Assembly (NCBI GenBank): GCA_051001975.1
Contig: JBPCMU010000109.1
Coordinates: 1-32,275, forward strand
DNA: 32,275 bases
Source: DATAEG01 sp051001975
Lineage (GTDB): Bacteria > Actinomycetota > Actinomycetes > Mycobacteriales > Jatrophihabitantaceae
Direction: 5' to 3'
The notes below the pieces were generated by a model. The model made no database searches. It saw nothing but the letters and a program-made list of their open reading frames with translations, and was not told where the DNA came from. Below are positions 23,702 through 31,392 of this stretch, piece by piece (position 1 is the first letter of the stretch; every line of letters begins with the position of its first letter). The translations under genes and the position numbers were made by a program.

Positions 23702-25339
23702 TCAACCCGCCAGAGCGGTGTTGACGATGGCGCCGGCTTCGTCCTGGATCCGGGCGAGGTGCTCGGTGCCGCGGAAGGACTCGGCGTACAGCTTGTAGAC
23801 GTCTTCGGTGCCCGACGGCCGCGCCGCGAACCAGCCCGCATCGGTGACTACCTTGAGTCCGCCGATGGGTGCGTCGTTGCCTGGTGCGGTGGTGAGCGTG
23901 GCGGTGATCGGGTCACCGGCCAGCTCGCTCGCCTGCACCTGCGCGGGGGACAGTTTGCCCAGCGCCGCCTTCTGCTGCGGATCGGCCGGGGAGTCGATGC
24001 GGGCGTACGCGGGTGCGCCGAACTGCTCGGTGAGCTCCGCATAGCGCTGGCTCGGGGACTTCCCGGTCACCGCGATGATCTCTGCGGCGAGCAGGCACAT
24101 CACGATGCCGTCCTTGTCGGTGGTCCAGACGCTGCCGTCGCGTTGCAGGAAGGAAGCGCCGGCGCTCTCCTCACCGCCGAACCCGACCGACCCGTCGAGC
24201 AGACCAGGCACGAACCACTTGAACCCGACCGGTACCTCCAGCAGCGTGCGGTGCAGCGACGTGGCCACCTTGTCGATCATCGACGAGCTCACCAGAGTCT
24301 TGCCGACTGCCGCCGCGGAAGGCCACTGCGTGCGGCTGCCGAACAGGTAGTCGATGGCGACGGCGAGGTAGTGGTTCGGGTTCATCAGCCCGCCGTCCGG
24401 GGTGACGATGCCGTGCCGGTCGGCGTCGGTGTCGTTGCCGGTGGCCAGGTCGAACTCGTGCTGCCGGGCGATCAGCGAAGCCATTGCCGACGGCGACGAA
24501 CAGTCCATCCGGATCTTGCCGTCCCAGTCGAGCGTCATGAATCGGAACGTCGGATCCGCCAGCGGGTTCACCACGGTGAGATCCAGGTTGTAGTGATCGG
24601 CAATCTCTCCCCAATAGCCGACGCTGGCGCCGCCGAGCGGGTCGGCACCGATGCGCACCCCGGCCGAGCGGACCGCGGCCAGGTCGACGGCGCCGGCCAG
24701 TGCGGTGACGTACGAGCCGAGGAAGTCGTAGGTCTGCGTGGTGTCGGCCGCCCGGGCTTGCGCGTACGGCACGCGCCGGACGCCGGTCAGCCCGTCGGTG
24801 AGCAGTTCGTTGGCGCGGTCCTGGATCCAACCGGTGATGTCGGTGCCGGCCGGTCCGCCGTGCGGTGGGTTGTACTTGAAGCCGCCGTCGGCCGGTGGGT
24901 TGTGCGACGGCGTGACAACCACCCCGTCGCCGTCGCCGTCGCCGGCGTTGTGCGTCAGGATCGCTCGCGACACCGCGGGCGTCGGGGTGTACCCGCCGCG
25001 TGAGTCGACCAGCACGGTGACCTCGTTGGCCGCGAACACCTCCAATGCGGAGACGGTGGCCGGCTCGCTCAGTGCATGTGTGTCCGCGCCGAGGAAGAGC
25101 GGCCCGTCGATGCCGTGGTCGCGGCGGTACTCGCAGATCGCCTGGCTGGTCGCGATTATGTGGTCCTCGTTGAACGAGTTGCGCAGCGCCGAGCCGCGGT
25201 GCCCGGACGTGCCGAAGCTAACCTGCTGGGCCGGGTCGCTCGGATCGGGATGCTCGCTGTAGTAGGCGGTGACCAACTTGGCCACGTCGACCAGATCGGA
25301 CGGGAGCGGTGGAGTACCTGCGCGGCTGGGATCGGGCAT
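23702..25339 (-). CDS. pgm: Phosphoglucomutase (alpha-D-glucose phosphate specific)
   Basis: This enzyme interconverts glucose 1-phosphate and glucose 6-phosphate, linking glycolysis with glycogen, trehalose and cell-wall sugar synthesis. The 545-residue protein fits the Pgm (phosphohexomutase superfamily) length. The N-terminus has FGTSGHRGS. The phosphoserine is Ser145 in VVTPSHNPP, the metal-binding loop is NDTDADRHG with Asp303, Asp305 and Asp307, the sugar-binding loop is GGEESAG, and the phosphate-binding loop is ARPSGTEDVYKLY. All catalytic sites are intact. ATG 25339 lacks a strong ribosome binding site. The gene is divergent from xylB across 74 bp. Confidence 0.95.
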   Translation of the reverse strand: MPDPSRAGTPPLPSDLVDVAKLVTAYYSEHPDPSDPAQQVSFGTSGHRGSALRNSFNEDHIIATSQAICEYRRDHGIDGPLFLGADTHALSEPATVSALEVFAANEVTVLVDSRGGYTPTPAVSRAILTHNAGDGDGDGVVVTPSHNPPADGGFKYNPPHGGPAGTDITGWIQDRANELLTDGLTGVRRVPYAQARAADTTQTYDFLGSYVTALAGAVDLAAVRSAGVRIGADPLGGASVGYWGEIADHYNLDLTVVNPLADPTFRFMTLDWDGKIRMDCSSPSAMASLIARQHEFDLATGNDTDADRHGIVTPDGGLMNPNHYLAVAIDYLFGSRTQWPSAAAVGKTLVSSSMIDKVATSLHRTLLEVPVGFKWFVPGLLDGSVGFGGEESAGASFLQRDGSVWTTDKDGIVMCLLAAEIIAVTGKSPSQRYAELTEQFGAPAYARIDSPADPQQKAALGKLSPAQVQASELAGDPITATLTTAPGNDAPIGGLKVVTDAGWFAARPSGTEDVYKLYAESFRGTEHLARIQDEAGAIVNTALAG

Positions 25340-25413
25340 GTCGGCGATCTTGCCACCGCCGGGATCGGGCGCGACGCCGGCGGCGGGCCGGATCCGCGCA
25401 GTAGGTTTCGGTC

Positions 25414-26826
25414 ATGTCTCTGGTTGCTGGTGTCGACTCGTCGACACAGTCGTGCAAGGTCGTCATCCGCGACGCTGACACCGGGGTACCGGTGCGCAGC
25501 GGACGGGCTGCCCATCCCGACGGCACCGAGGTGGATCCCGACGCGTGGTGGACGGCACTTCAGACGGCGCTGGCCGATGCCGGCGGCCTGGACGACGTGG
25601 CCGCGATCTCGGTGGGCGGGCAGCAGCACGGCATGGTCTGCCTCGATGAACACGGCGAGGTGGTGCGCCCGGCGCTGCTCGGGAACGACACTCGCTCCGC
25701 GCCGGCCGCCGCGGATCTGATCGACGAACTGGGTGGGCCACAGCAGTGGGCCGACGCGGTGGGCAGCGTGCCGGTGGCGTCCTTCACCGTGACGAAGCTG
25801 CGCTGGCTAGCCGAGCACGAGCCGGAGAATGCCCAACGCACCGCCGCAGTCTGCCTGCCGCACGATTGGCTGACCTGGCAGTTGGGCGGCGGCAGGCTGG
25901 ACACCCTGAGCACCGATCGCGGTGACGCCAGCGGCACCGGCTACTGGTCACCAGCCGACGGCGAGTACCGCACTGATCTGCTCCGCCTTGCGTTCGGCGC
26001 CGAGCCCGCGCTGCCGCGGGTGCTCGGCCCCGATCAGTCGCCCGGCAGCACGAGCGGGGGCGTGCTGCTCGGTGCCGGCACCGGCGACAACATGGCCGCC
26101 GCGCTGGGTATCGGTGCTCGACCCGGCGACGTCGTCGTCTCGCTCGGCACCTCCGGCGTGGTCAGTGCGCGAACGCCGAGTCCGACAGCTGACGCAAGTG
26201 GCGACGTGGCCGGGTTCGCCTCGGCGACCGGCGACTTCCTGCCGCTGGTGTGCACCCTGAACGCGGCACGAGTCCTCGATGCGGCGGCGACGATGCTCGG
26301 CGTCGACCATGCCCGGCTGTCCGAGCTGGCGCTGGGGGCGCAGGCCGGGGCCGGCGGCCTGGTTCTGGTGCCTTACCTGGAGGGGGAGCGCACCCCGAAC
26401 CGTCCGGAGGCGACCGGCTCGTTGCACGGTCTCACGCTGCGTGCGGCCACGCCGGCTAATCTCGCCCGGGCCGCGGTGGAGGGGCTGCTGTGCGGGCTGG
26501 CGGACGGACTGGACGCGCTGGTGGCCCAGGGCGTCAGTGTGCGGCGGGTGGTGCTGGTCGGGGGAGGCGCCCGGTCAGCGGCGGTCTGCGCGATCGCGCC
26601 GTCGGTGCTGGGCCGGCCGGTGCTGGTGCCCCTGCCGGAGGAGTACGTGGCCGATGGTGCCGCCCGTCAGGCTGCGTGGGTGGCCACCGGTCAACCGACC
26701 GCTCCGGACTGGCCCAGCGAGGGCAGTCGGCTCGTGGAGTCGGTGGTCAGGCCGGCCGTGCGGGCGCGTTACGCCGAGGTCCGCGAGCTCACTGCATCGC
26801 GCGTCCGAGGTTCCAGTACCCCTTGA
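25414..26826 (+). CDS. xylB: Xylulokinase
   Basis: Xylulokinase phosphorylates D-xylulose with ATP to give xylulose 5-phosphate for the pentose phosphate pathway. The 470-residue FGGY-family protein has the N-terminal phosphate loop GVDSSTQSCKVVI, the substrate-binding SVGGQQHGMVCLD, STDRGDASGTGYW, the catalytic aspartate Asp225 in GTGDNMAAALG and the C-terminal nucleotide motif VLVGGGARSAAVC. These favour xylulokinase over glycerol or gluconate kinases. No xylose isomerase or xylose transporter lies in the window. Its last 38 bases overlap the convergent siderophore-interacting protein gene. Confidence 0.9.
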   Translation: MSLVAGVDSSTQSCKVVIRDADTGVPVRSGRAAHPDGTEVDPDAWWTALQTALADAGGLDDVAAISVGGQQHGMVCLDEHGEVVRPALLGNDTRSAPAAADLIDELGGPQQWADAVGSVPVASFTVTKLRWLAEHEPENAQRTAAVCLPHDWLTWQLGGGRLDTLSTDRGDASGTGYWSPADGEYRTDLLRLAFGAEPALPRVLGPDQSPGSTSGGVLLGAGTGDNMAAALGIGARPGDVVVSLGTSGVVSARTPSPTADASGDVAGFASATGDFLPLVCTLNAARVLDAAATMLGVDHARLSELALGAQAGAGGLVLVPYLEGERTPNRPEATGSLHGLTLRAATPANLARAAVEGLLCGLADGLDALVAQGVSVRRVVLVGGGARSAAVCAIAPSVLGRPVLVPLPEEYVADGAARQAAWVATGQPTAPDWPSEGSRLVESVVRPAVRARYAEVRELTASRVRGSSTP

Positions 26827-27508
26827 GGAACACCGCGCCGGCCGCGATCCCGCGAGACTGGACGGTGGGGCGCAGCGCCACCATCACCTTGCTCTCGCCG
26901 AGCAGGTAGGCCGCGCCCGGACCATCGGGAAGCGGCAGGTCCGGGAGCGCGGCAGCGAACAGGTCGACGACGCCTGGCGCGGTCTGGCCACGGTGCAGCC
27001 AGTGTACGGAGACTTCGGCGGCGGAAGGCAGCGGTAGCTGCTCGGCCGCGTCGGCGACCTCGACCAGCAGGACCGCGCGGCAGCCGGCCGGGGCGGCGGC
27101 GAGCAGCTCGGCGAACGCGGGCAACCCGGCCTCGTCCCCGACCATCAGGTGCCAGGTCGCCGCGGTGTCCAGGGCGATCTTGCCGCGCGGGCCGACCAGC
27201 TCCGCGGTGACACCGACTGCCGCGTCGTGAAACCAGCGCGCGCCCGGGCCGTGACCGTGCAGGATGCCGTCGAGGACAACCGTTCCGGCCGCAGGATCCG
27301 CGTCGCGGATCGTGTACCGCCGCCGCAGCTCGCGGCCGTCGGTGTCCGCGAAGACGAGGCCGACGTCCTGTGCCGGCCGCAGCGGATGCGCGGTCAGCGT
27401 CGGAACCCGCAGGGTGACCCGGCGCATCCGGGGGGTCAGATCGACCACGGCGACGACTGTGGCGAGGTGGCGGCCGGGTCCACGCACGGCACTGGTCGTT
27501 GAAGTCAC
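26789..27508 (-). CDS. Siderophore-interacting protein (FAD-dependent ferric-siderophore reductase)
   Basis: Proteins of this family release iron from imported ferric siderophores by NAD(P)H- and FAD-dependent reduction in the cytosol. The 239-residue protein shows the FAD-binding motif RRYTIR (63-68), the LHGHGPGARWFHDAAVG loop, the nucleotide-domain LMVGDEAGLPAF and the C-terminal signature GESKVMVALRPTVQSRGI with KGYWNLGRA. The start GTG 27508 is chosen because family N-termini begin shortly before LATVVAVVDLTPRMRRVTLRVP. Further in-frame upstream codons would extend it through the divergent ohr leader. No IdeR/DtxR box (TTAGG-type) is visible, and no siderophore biosynthesis or receptor genes are nearby. 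Confidence 0.88.
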   Translation of the reverse strand: MTSTTSAVRGPGRHLATVVAVVDLTPRMRRVTLRVPTLTAHPLRPAQDVGLVFADTDGRELRRRYTIRDADPAAGTVVLDGILHGHGPGARWFHDAAVGVTAELVGPRGKIALDTAATWHLMVGDEAGLPAFAELLAAAPAGCRAVLLVEVADAAEQLPLPSAAEVSVHWLHRGQTAPGVVDLFAAALPDLPLPDGPGAAYLLGESKVMVALRPTVQSRGIAAGAVFLKGYWNLGRAMQ

Positions 27509-27534
27509 GACCAGGACGTTAGCTTTGTGGATGG

Positions 27535-27561
27535 GAACACCGCGGCGGGGCCACGGTGTTC
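27535..27561. promoter_or_regulatory. Inverted repeat between the siderophore reductase and ohr genes
   Basis: GAACACCG (27535-27542) and CGGTGTTC (27554-27561) are perfect 8-bp inverted arms separated by 11 bases, so the arms face the same side of the helix about two turns apart. A further GAACA half-site lies at 27586-27590. The repeat sits in the 98-bp divergent gap and could be an operator for either gene. It does not match the AT-rich OhrR box or the IdeR box. Confidence 0.5.
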
Positions 27562-27606
27562 GACCAGAAGGAACGGACATCTGCCGAACAACATCGAGGA
27601 GCACCC

Positions 27607-28029
27607 ATGCCATTGGAACTGACGAAGGTCGCCTACAGCACTGCCGCTACCGCCAAGGGCGGTCGCGCCGGGCACGTGCACAGCGAGGACGGCGTGATCG
27701 ACCTCGACCTCGCCCAGCCCGGCACCACCCCGGACGTCAAGGCGAACCCGGAGACGCTGTTCGCTGCGGGGTATGCCGCCTGCTTCCAGGGTGCGCTGGA
27801 GAACCGGGCCAAGACGAAGGGCGTCGACACGTCGGACTCCACGGTCACCGCCACGGTCTCCTTCGGTGGCACCACCGACGGCGGCTTCGGCCTTGCCGTC
27901 GCGCTCGAGGTGCAGATTCCGGGCGTCGACCAGGCGCAGGCCCAGGAACTGGCTGACCTGGCCCACCAATTCTGCCCGTACTCGAAGGCCACCCGCGACA
28001 ACATCGTCGTCACCGTCACCGCCGTCTGA
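27607..28029 (+). CDS. ohr: Organic hydroperoxide resistance protein Ohr
   Basis: Ohr is a lipoyl-dependent thiol peroxidase that reduces fatty-acid and other organic hydroperoxides in the cytosol. The 140-residue protein has the two active-site cysteines, Cys59 (GYAACFQGAL) and Cys123 (HQFCPYSKAT), and the typical N-terminus with a VYTAVATAKGGR-like KVAYSTAATAKGGRAGHV. ATG 27607 has a GAGGAG ribosome binding site; an upstream in-frame codon at 27556 would extend it without matching the family. The usual MarR-type repressor gene ohrR is not adjacent. Confidence 0.94.
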   Translation: MPLELTKVAYSTAATAKGGRAGHVHSEDGVIDLDLAQPGTTPDVKANPETLFAAGYAACFQGALENRAKTKGVDTSDSTVTATVSFGGTTDGGFGLAVALEVQIPGVDQAQAQELADLAHQFCPYSKATRDNIVVTVTAV

Positions 28030-28042
28030 TCCTGTACTTCCC

Positions 28043-28094
28043 CGATGATAATGGCGAAATAGTCGCTATAGCAGCCATTGCGCCATGATCATCG
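28043..28094. promoter_or_regulatory. Long interrupted inverted repeat between ohr and sdaA
   Basis: The arms at 28043-28056 (CGATGATAATGGCG) and 28081-28094 (CGCCATGATCATCG) pair at 13 of 14 positions across a 24-base AT-rich spacer. Inside, AATGGC (28050-28055) can instead pair with GCCATT (28074-28079), giving a smaller alternative hairpin. The element lies 14 bp after ohr and 31 bp before the sdaA start. It may be an ohr terminator, an sdaA operator, or an sdaA leader with two folds; it lacks a T tract. Confidence 0.5.
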
Positions 28095-28124
28095 CTGTTT
28101 GTGGGCGCGGAGGATGATGGAGCC

Positions 28125-29495
28125 GTGGCCATCAGCGTGTTCGATCTGCTCTCCATCGGCATCGGTCCGTCCAGCTCACACACGGTCGGACCGATGCGCG
28201 CCGCCGGTACCTTCGCGGCCGGGCTGGCCGAGGACGGCCTGCTCGACGACGTGGCCCGGGTGCGCGCCGAGCTGTTCGGTTCCCTCGGCGCCACCGGGCA
28301 CGGTCACGGCAGTGAGCAGGCTGTGCTGCTCGGGCTGGCCGGAGAGCATCCCGAAACCGTCGACACCAGCACCGTCCGGGAGCGCGCCGAGGCGATGCTG
28401 GAATCCGGCCAGGTCCCGCTGCTGGGCACCCATCCCGTTGCGATGACCGACGGCGACCTGGTGCTGCACCGCCGCACCAGCTTGCCGTTTCACCCCAACG
28501 GCATGCGGTTCTTCGCCTTCGACCGGGCGGATGTCTGCGTCCGCGAGCGCACCTACTACTCCGTCGGCGGCGGTTTCGTCGTCGACGAGACGGCGGCCGG
28601 CGAGGACCGCATCACCCTCGACACGACTCCGTTGCCGTTGCCGTTCTTGACCGGCGCCGAGCTACTGGCCCGCTGCGCCGAATCCGGCCTGCCCGTCTCC
28701 GGTGTGATGCTCGCGAACGAGACGTCCTGGCGTTCCGAAGCCGACATCCGCAAGGGGTTGCTGCACATCTGGGCGGTGATGCAGGAGTGCGTCGCGGCCG
28801 GCTGCCGAAACGAGGGCACGCTGCCGGGTGGGCTCAAAGTGCCGCGCCGGGCGCCAGCGCTGCACCAGGCGCTGCTGGCCGACGCGCACAGTATCGACCC
28901 GCTGCAGGTGATGGACTGGGTGAATCTGTTCGCGCTGGCCGTCAACGAAGAGAACGCCGCGGGCGGGCGGATCGTCACGGCTCCGACCAACGGCGCAGCA
29001 GGCATCCTGCCCTCGGTGCTGCACTACTACACCCGCTTCGTCCCCGGCGCATCAGACGAGGGAGTGGTGCGATTCCTGCTCACCGCCGGTGCGGTGGGCG
29101 TGCTCTACAAGGAGAACGCCTCGATCTCCGGCGCCGAAGTGGGCTGCCAGGGTGAGGTCGGCTCGGCCTGCTCGATGGCCGCAGCCGGGCTGTGCGAGGT
29201 GCTCGGCGGGACTCCGGAACAGGTTGAGAATGCAGCGGAGATCGGGATGGAACACAACCTCGGTCTCACCTGCGACCCGGTCGGCGGCCTCGTCCAGGTG
29301 CCGTGCATCGAGCGCAACGCGATGGCCTCGGTCAAGGCGATCAACGCGGCGCGGATCGCGATGGCCGGCAGCGGCACCCACATCGTCAGCCTCGACAAGG
29401 TCATCAAGACGATGCGCGAGACCGGCGCCGACATGAAGGTGAAGTACAAAGAGACCGCCCGCGGCGGTCTGGCGGTCAACGTCATCGAGTGCTGA
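28125..29495 (+). CDS. sdaA: L-serine dehydratase, single-chain iron-sulfur type
   Basis: This enzyme converts L-serine to pyruvate and ammonia using an oxygen-sensitive [4Fe-4S] cluster. The 456-residue protein combines the beta domain (SVFDLLSIGIGPSSSHTVGPMRAA at the N-terminus) and the catalytic alpha domain in one chain, the common SdaA form. Likely cluster ligands are Cys341 (GCQGEVGSACS), Cys383 (LTCDPVGG) and Cys394 (VPCIERN), whose spacing matches characterised enzymes. TAPTNGAAGILPSVLHYY is also diagnostic. GTG 28125 gives the family start (AISVFDLLSIG) and has GCGGAGG about 11 bases upstream; GTG 28101 would add eight atypical residues. The paired inverted repeat upstream may regulate it. 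Confidence 0.95.
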   Translation: MAISVFDLLSIGIGPSSSHTVGPMRAAGTFAAGLAEDGLLDDVARVRAELFGSLGATGHGHGSEQAVLLGLAGEHPETVDTSTVRERAEAMLESGQVPLLGTHPVAMTDGDLVLHRRTSLPFHPNGMRFFAFDRADVCVRERTYYSVGGGFVVDETAAGEDRITLDTTPLPLPFLTGAELLARCAESGLPVSGVMLANETSWRSEADIRKGLLHIWAVMQECVAAGCRNEGTLPGGLKVPRRAPALHQALLADAHSIDPLQVMDWVNLFALAVNEENAAGGRIVTAPTNGAAGILPSVLHYYTRFVPGASDEGVVRFLLTAGAVGVLYKENASISGAEVGCQGEVGSACSMAAAGLCEVLGGTPEQVENAAEIGMEHNLGLTCDPVGGLVQVPCIERNAMASVKAINAARIAMAGSGTHIVSLDKVIKTMRETGADMKVKYKETARGGLAVNVIEC

Positions 29496-29501
29496 ACGAC
29501 A

Positions 29502-29532
29502 ACGGACGGGCCGCCAGAGGCGACCCGTCCGT
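29502..29532. terminator. Bidirectional hairpin terminator between sdaA and the DHA2 exporter
   Basis: ACGGACGGG and CCCGTCCGT form a perfect 9-bp stem. After a single C-A mismatch, CGCC-AGA-GGCG continues it with a triloop. It fills the 54-bp gap between convergent genes. It lacks a T tract, as is common for actinobacterial terminators, so it could serve both strands. Confidence 0.75.
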
Positions 29533-29549
29533 CGAATGGAGCGAGGGAG

Positions 29550-31202
29550 CTAGCCGGCTGCGGCCATCACCGTCTCCGGTTCGCTCGGCACATCGTCCTT
29601 CTTCACGTTGATCAACAGGATCGACGTGATGACGGCGGCGACACCGAAGAACCCGGCGGCGAGGAAGCCCATCCCGGACGCGTGCGCCTGGATGTGCGCC
29701 GAGAACTCGTGGAACGCACCGTTCTTGCCGAAGAACTGCATCAGCGCGCCCTGTTGGTCCGGTGATGCCCCGGCGATCAACTTCTTGATGTCGCCGGTCT
29801 GCGGACCGTTCGACCCGAACTGCCCCAGGAACTGCCCGACCTTGCCGGGCAGCGGTTGCGGCAGGGTAGCCAGGGCTCTGGTGGTATCAGCCTTGTGGGT
29901 ATTGGAGTAGTTCCGCCCTGCAGTGGCAGCGACGGTAGCCAGCACCGACAGGCCGATCGAGCCGCCGACCTGCTGCCCGACGTTCAGCATCGCCGATGCG
30001 ATGCCGGCGTCGGTGTTCTGCACCCGCGCCACCGCGACCGTGGTCAGCGGGACGAAGATGCAGCCCATTCCGATGGCCATCACAATCATGCCCGGCAGGA
30101 ACAGGTTGAGGTAGCCGGACGAGGCATCCACCCGGGCGTACCAGAACATCGCAGCGGTGAGCAGGATCGTGCCGAAGGTGATCAGCGGCTTCGGCCCGAA
30201 CCTCGGCATCAGTTTGGTCATCACCTGCGAGGTGATGCCGATGACGAACGCGACCGGCAGGAACGAGAAGCCCGCTCGCAGCGCGCTGAATTGCATGACG
30301 CCCTGCACGAAGAAGGTCACGAAGTAGAACATGCCGAACATGCCGGCACCCACGATCAACATGACCAGGTACGCGCCGCCGCGGTTGCGGTCGAGGATGA
30401 CCCGCATCGGCACCATCGGGTCCTTGCCGTTCACCTCGACGAGCACGAACGCGGCCAGCAACACGATCGAGGCGACGAAGCTCAGCACCGTGATGCTGTT
30501 GCTCCAGCCGTTGGTCGCAGCGTGGATGAAGCCGTAGACCAGCGACACCATGCCGACCACCGACAACACTGCGCCAGGGAAGTCGAAGCGACCTTGGTGC
30601 CGCTCGGTCTCGCTCAGGTACATGAACGAGCCGACGATCAACAGGATGCCGATCGGCACGTTGACGAACAGCACCCACCGCCAGGAGAGGTACTCGGTGA
30701 GGATGCCGCCGAGCAGCAGCCCGAGCGCGGCGCCGGCGCCGGACACGGCCGCGTACACCGCAAAGGCACGCACCCGCTCCTTGCCCTCGGCGAATGCGTT
30801 GGTGATCAGTGACAGTGCGGTCGGCGATGCGATCGCGCCACCGACGCCCTGCACGATGCGACCGACGAGCAGGAACTCGAACGAGTTCGCGATGCCACCG
30901 AGGAAGCTGCCCAGGGTGAACAGGGCCAGCCCGATGATGAACATCTTGCGGCGCCCGAGGATGTCCCCGGCGCGGCCGCCGAGCAGCAGCAGACCACCGA
31001 ACGCCAGCGTGTAGGCGTTCAGCGCCCACGTCATCGACGTCTGGGTCTTGTCGAAGTATTCGCCCATCTTCGGCAGGGCGATGTTCACGATGGTGCTGTC
31101 CAGCACGACCATGAGCTGCGCGCCGGCGATAAGCAGCAGGATCAACCCCGGGTGTGCGCTACGGCGCGCCGCGGCCGGCGCTGGTGGGGATATTGCAGTC
31201 AC
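29550..31202 (-). CDS. DHA2-family (EmrB/QacA) multidrug MFS exporter
   Basis: The roughly 550-residue protein is a 14-helix drug:proton antiporter. Landmarks are LDSTIVNIALPKMG in helix 1, GRRKMFIIGLALFTLGSF (motif A region) after helix 2, RIVQGVGGAI, a motif C variant GAALGLLLGG where the usual Pro is Leu, and WRWVLFVNVPIG. A long external loop (PQPLPGKVGQFLGQFGSNGP and onward) lies before the last helix, as in QacA-type proteins. The start is one of two adjacent GTG codons; 31202 is better spaced from GAGGAG than 31205. It is divergent from a TetR gene with inverted repeats between, so it is probably repressed by that regulator and induced by an exported compound. Confidence 0.9.
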   Translation of the reverse strand: MTAISPPAPAAARRSAHPGLILLLIAGAQLMVVLDSTIVNIALPKMGEYFDKTQTSMTWALNAYTLAFGGLLLLGGRAGDILGRRKMFIIGLALFTLGSFLGGIANSFEFLLVGRIVQGVGGAIASPTALSLITNAFAEGKERVRAFAVYAAVSGAGAALGLLLGGILTEYLSWRWVLFVNVPIGILLIVGSFMYLSETERHQGRFDFPGAVLSVVGMVSLVYGFIHAATNGWSNSITVLSFVASIVLLAAFVLVEVNGKDPMVPMRVILDRNRGGAYLVMLIVGAGMFGMFYFVTFFVQGVMQFSALRAGFSFLPVAFVIGITSQVMTKLMPRFGPKPLITFGTILLTAAMFWYARVDASSGYLNLFLPGMIVMAIGMGCIFVPLTTVAVARVQNTDAGIASAMLNVGQQVGGSIGLSVLATVAATAGRNYSNTHKADTTRALATLPQPLPGKVGQFLGQFGSNGPQTGDIKKLIAGASPDQQGALMQFFGKNGAFHEFSAHIQAHASGMGFLAAGFFGVAAVITSILLINVKKDDVPSEPETVMAAAG

Positions 31203-31252
31203 CACGTACTCCTCTTCGGATCAGTCGTGCGATGAACTTGGGTCGTCAATAG

Positions 31253-31268
31253 GGAACGTCATCGTTCC
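31253..31268. promoter_or_regulatory. Operator-like inverted repeat 1 (exporter side)
   Basis: GGAACG-TCAT-CGTTCC is a perfect inverted repeat with 6-bp arms and a 4-bp spacer, 50 bp upstream of the DHA2 exporter gene. A TTGACG sequence on the minus strand (31244-31249), just downstream in the exporter's direction, could be its -35 box. The geometry suits a TetR-family dimer. Confidence 0.65.
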
Positions 31269-31273
31269 TTAGG

Positions 31274-31287
31274 GGTACGCTAGTACC
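31274..31287. promoter_or_regulatory. Operator-like inverted repeat 2 (central)
   Basis: GGTAC-GCTA-GTACC has 5-bp arms and the same 4-bp spacer as its neighbours, though a different arm sequence. Its centre is 20 bp from that of repeat 1 and 25 bp from that of repeat 3. It may be an independent site or a chance repeat. Confidence 0.4.
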
Positions 31288-31298
31288 GACCCGTGAAG

Positions 31299-31312
31299 AA
31301 ACGCAAACGTTC
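31299..31312. promoter_or_regulatory. Operator-like inverted repeat 3 (TetR side)
   Basis: AAACG-CAAA-CGTTC keeps the AACG-N4-CGTT core of repeat 1 with one mismatched outer pair. It overlaps the -35 region of the likely TetR promoter, which fits autorepression by the TetR protein. Confidence 0.6.
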
Positions 31313-31338
31313 ACTATCCTCGTCGGGTGCAATAGGTT
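31310..31338 (+). promoter_or_regulatory. Putative promoter of the TetR gene
   Basis: TTCACT (31310-31315) and TAGGTT (31333-31338) are separated by 17 bp, in the position of -35 and -10 elements, about 55 bp upstream of the TetR start. The -35 overlaps inverted repeat 3. Confidence 0.5.
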
Positions 31339-31392
31339 TACCACCAGGGTGGGACAGCCGGATGAACGCAACATTGGAGGTTGAGGCGGCCG

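Noticed and set aside
23384..25003. Plus-strand open frame over the MFS 3' end and pgm
   Set aside because: It crosses two convergent real genes and its product is Arg/Gly/Val-rich without any family features.
27509..27606. IdeR/DtxR iron box or AT-rich OhrR box in the divergent gap
   Set aside because: Only a partial TTAGCTT-like string is visible, with no palindrome of the required form; no OhrR-type AT-rich palindrome is present.
27509..27613. Longer start for the siderophore-interacting protein
   Set aside because: It would run through the ohr leader and its ribosome binding site and add residues not typical of the family.
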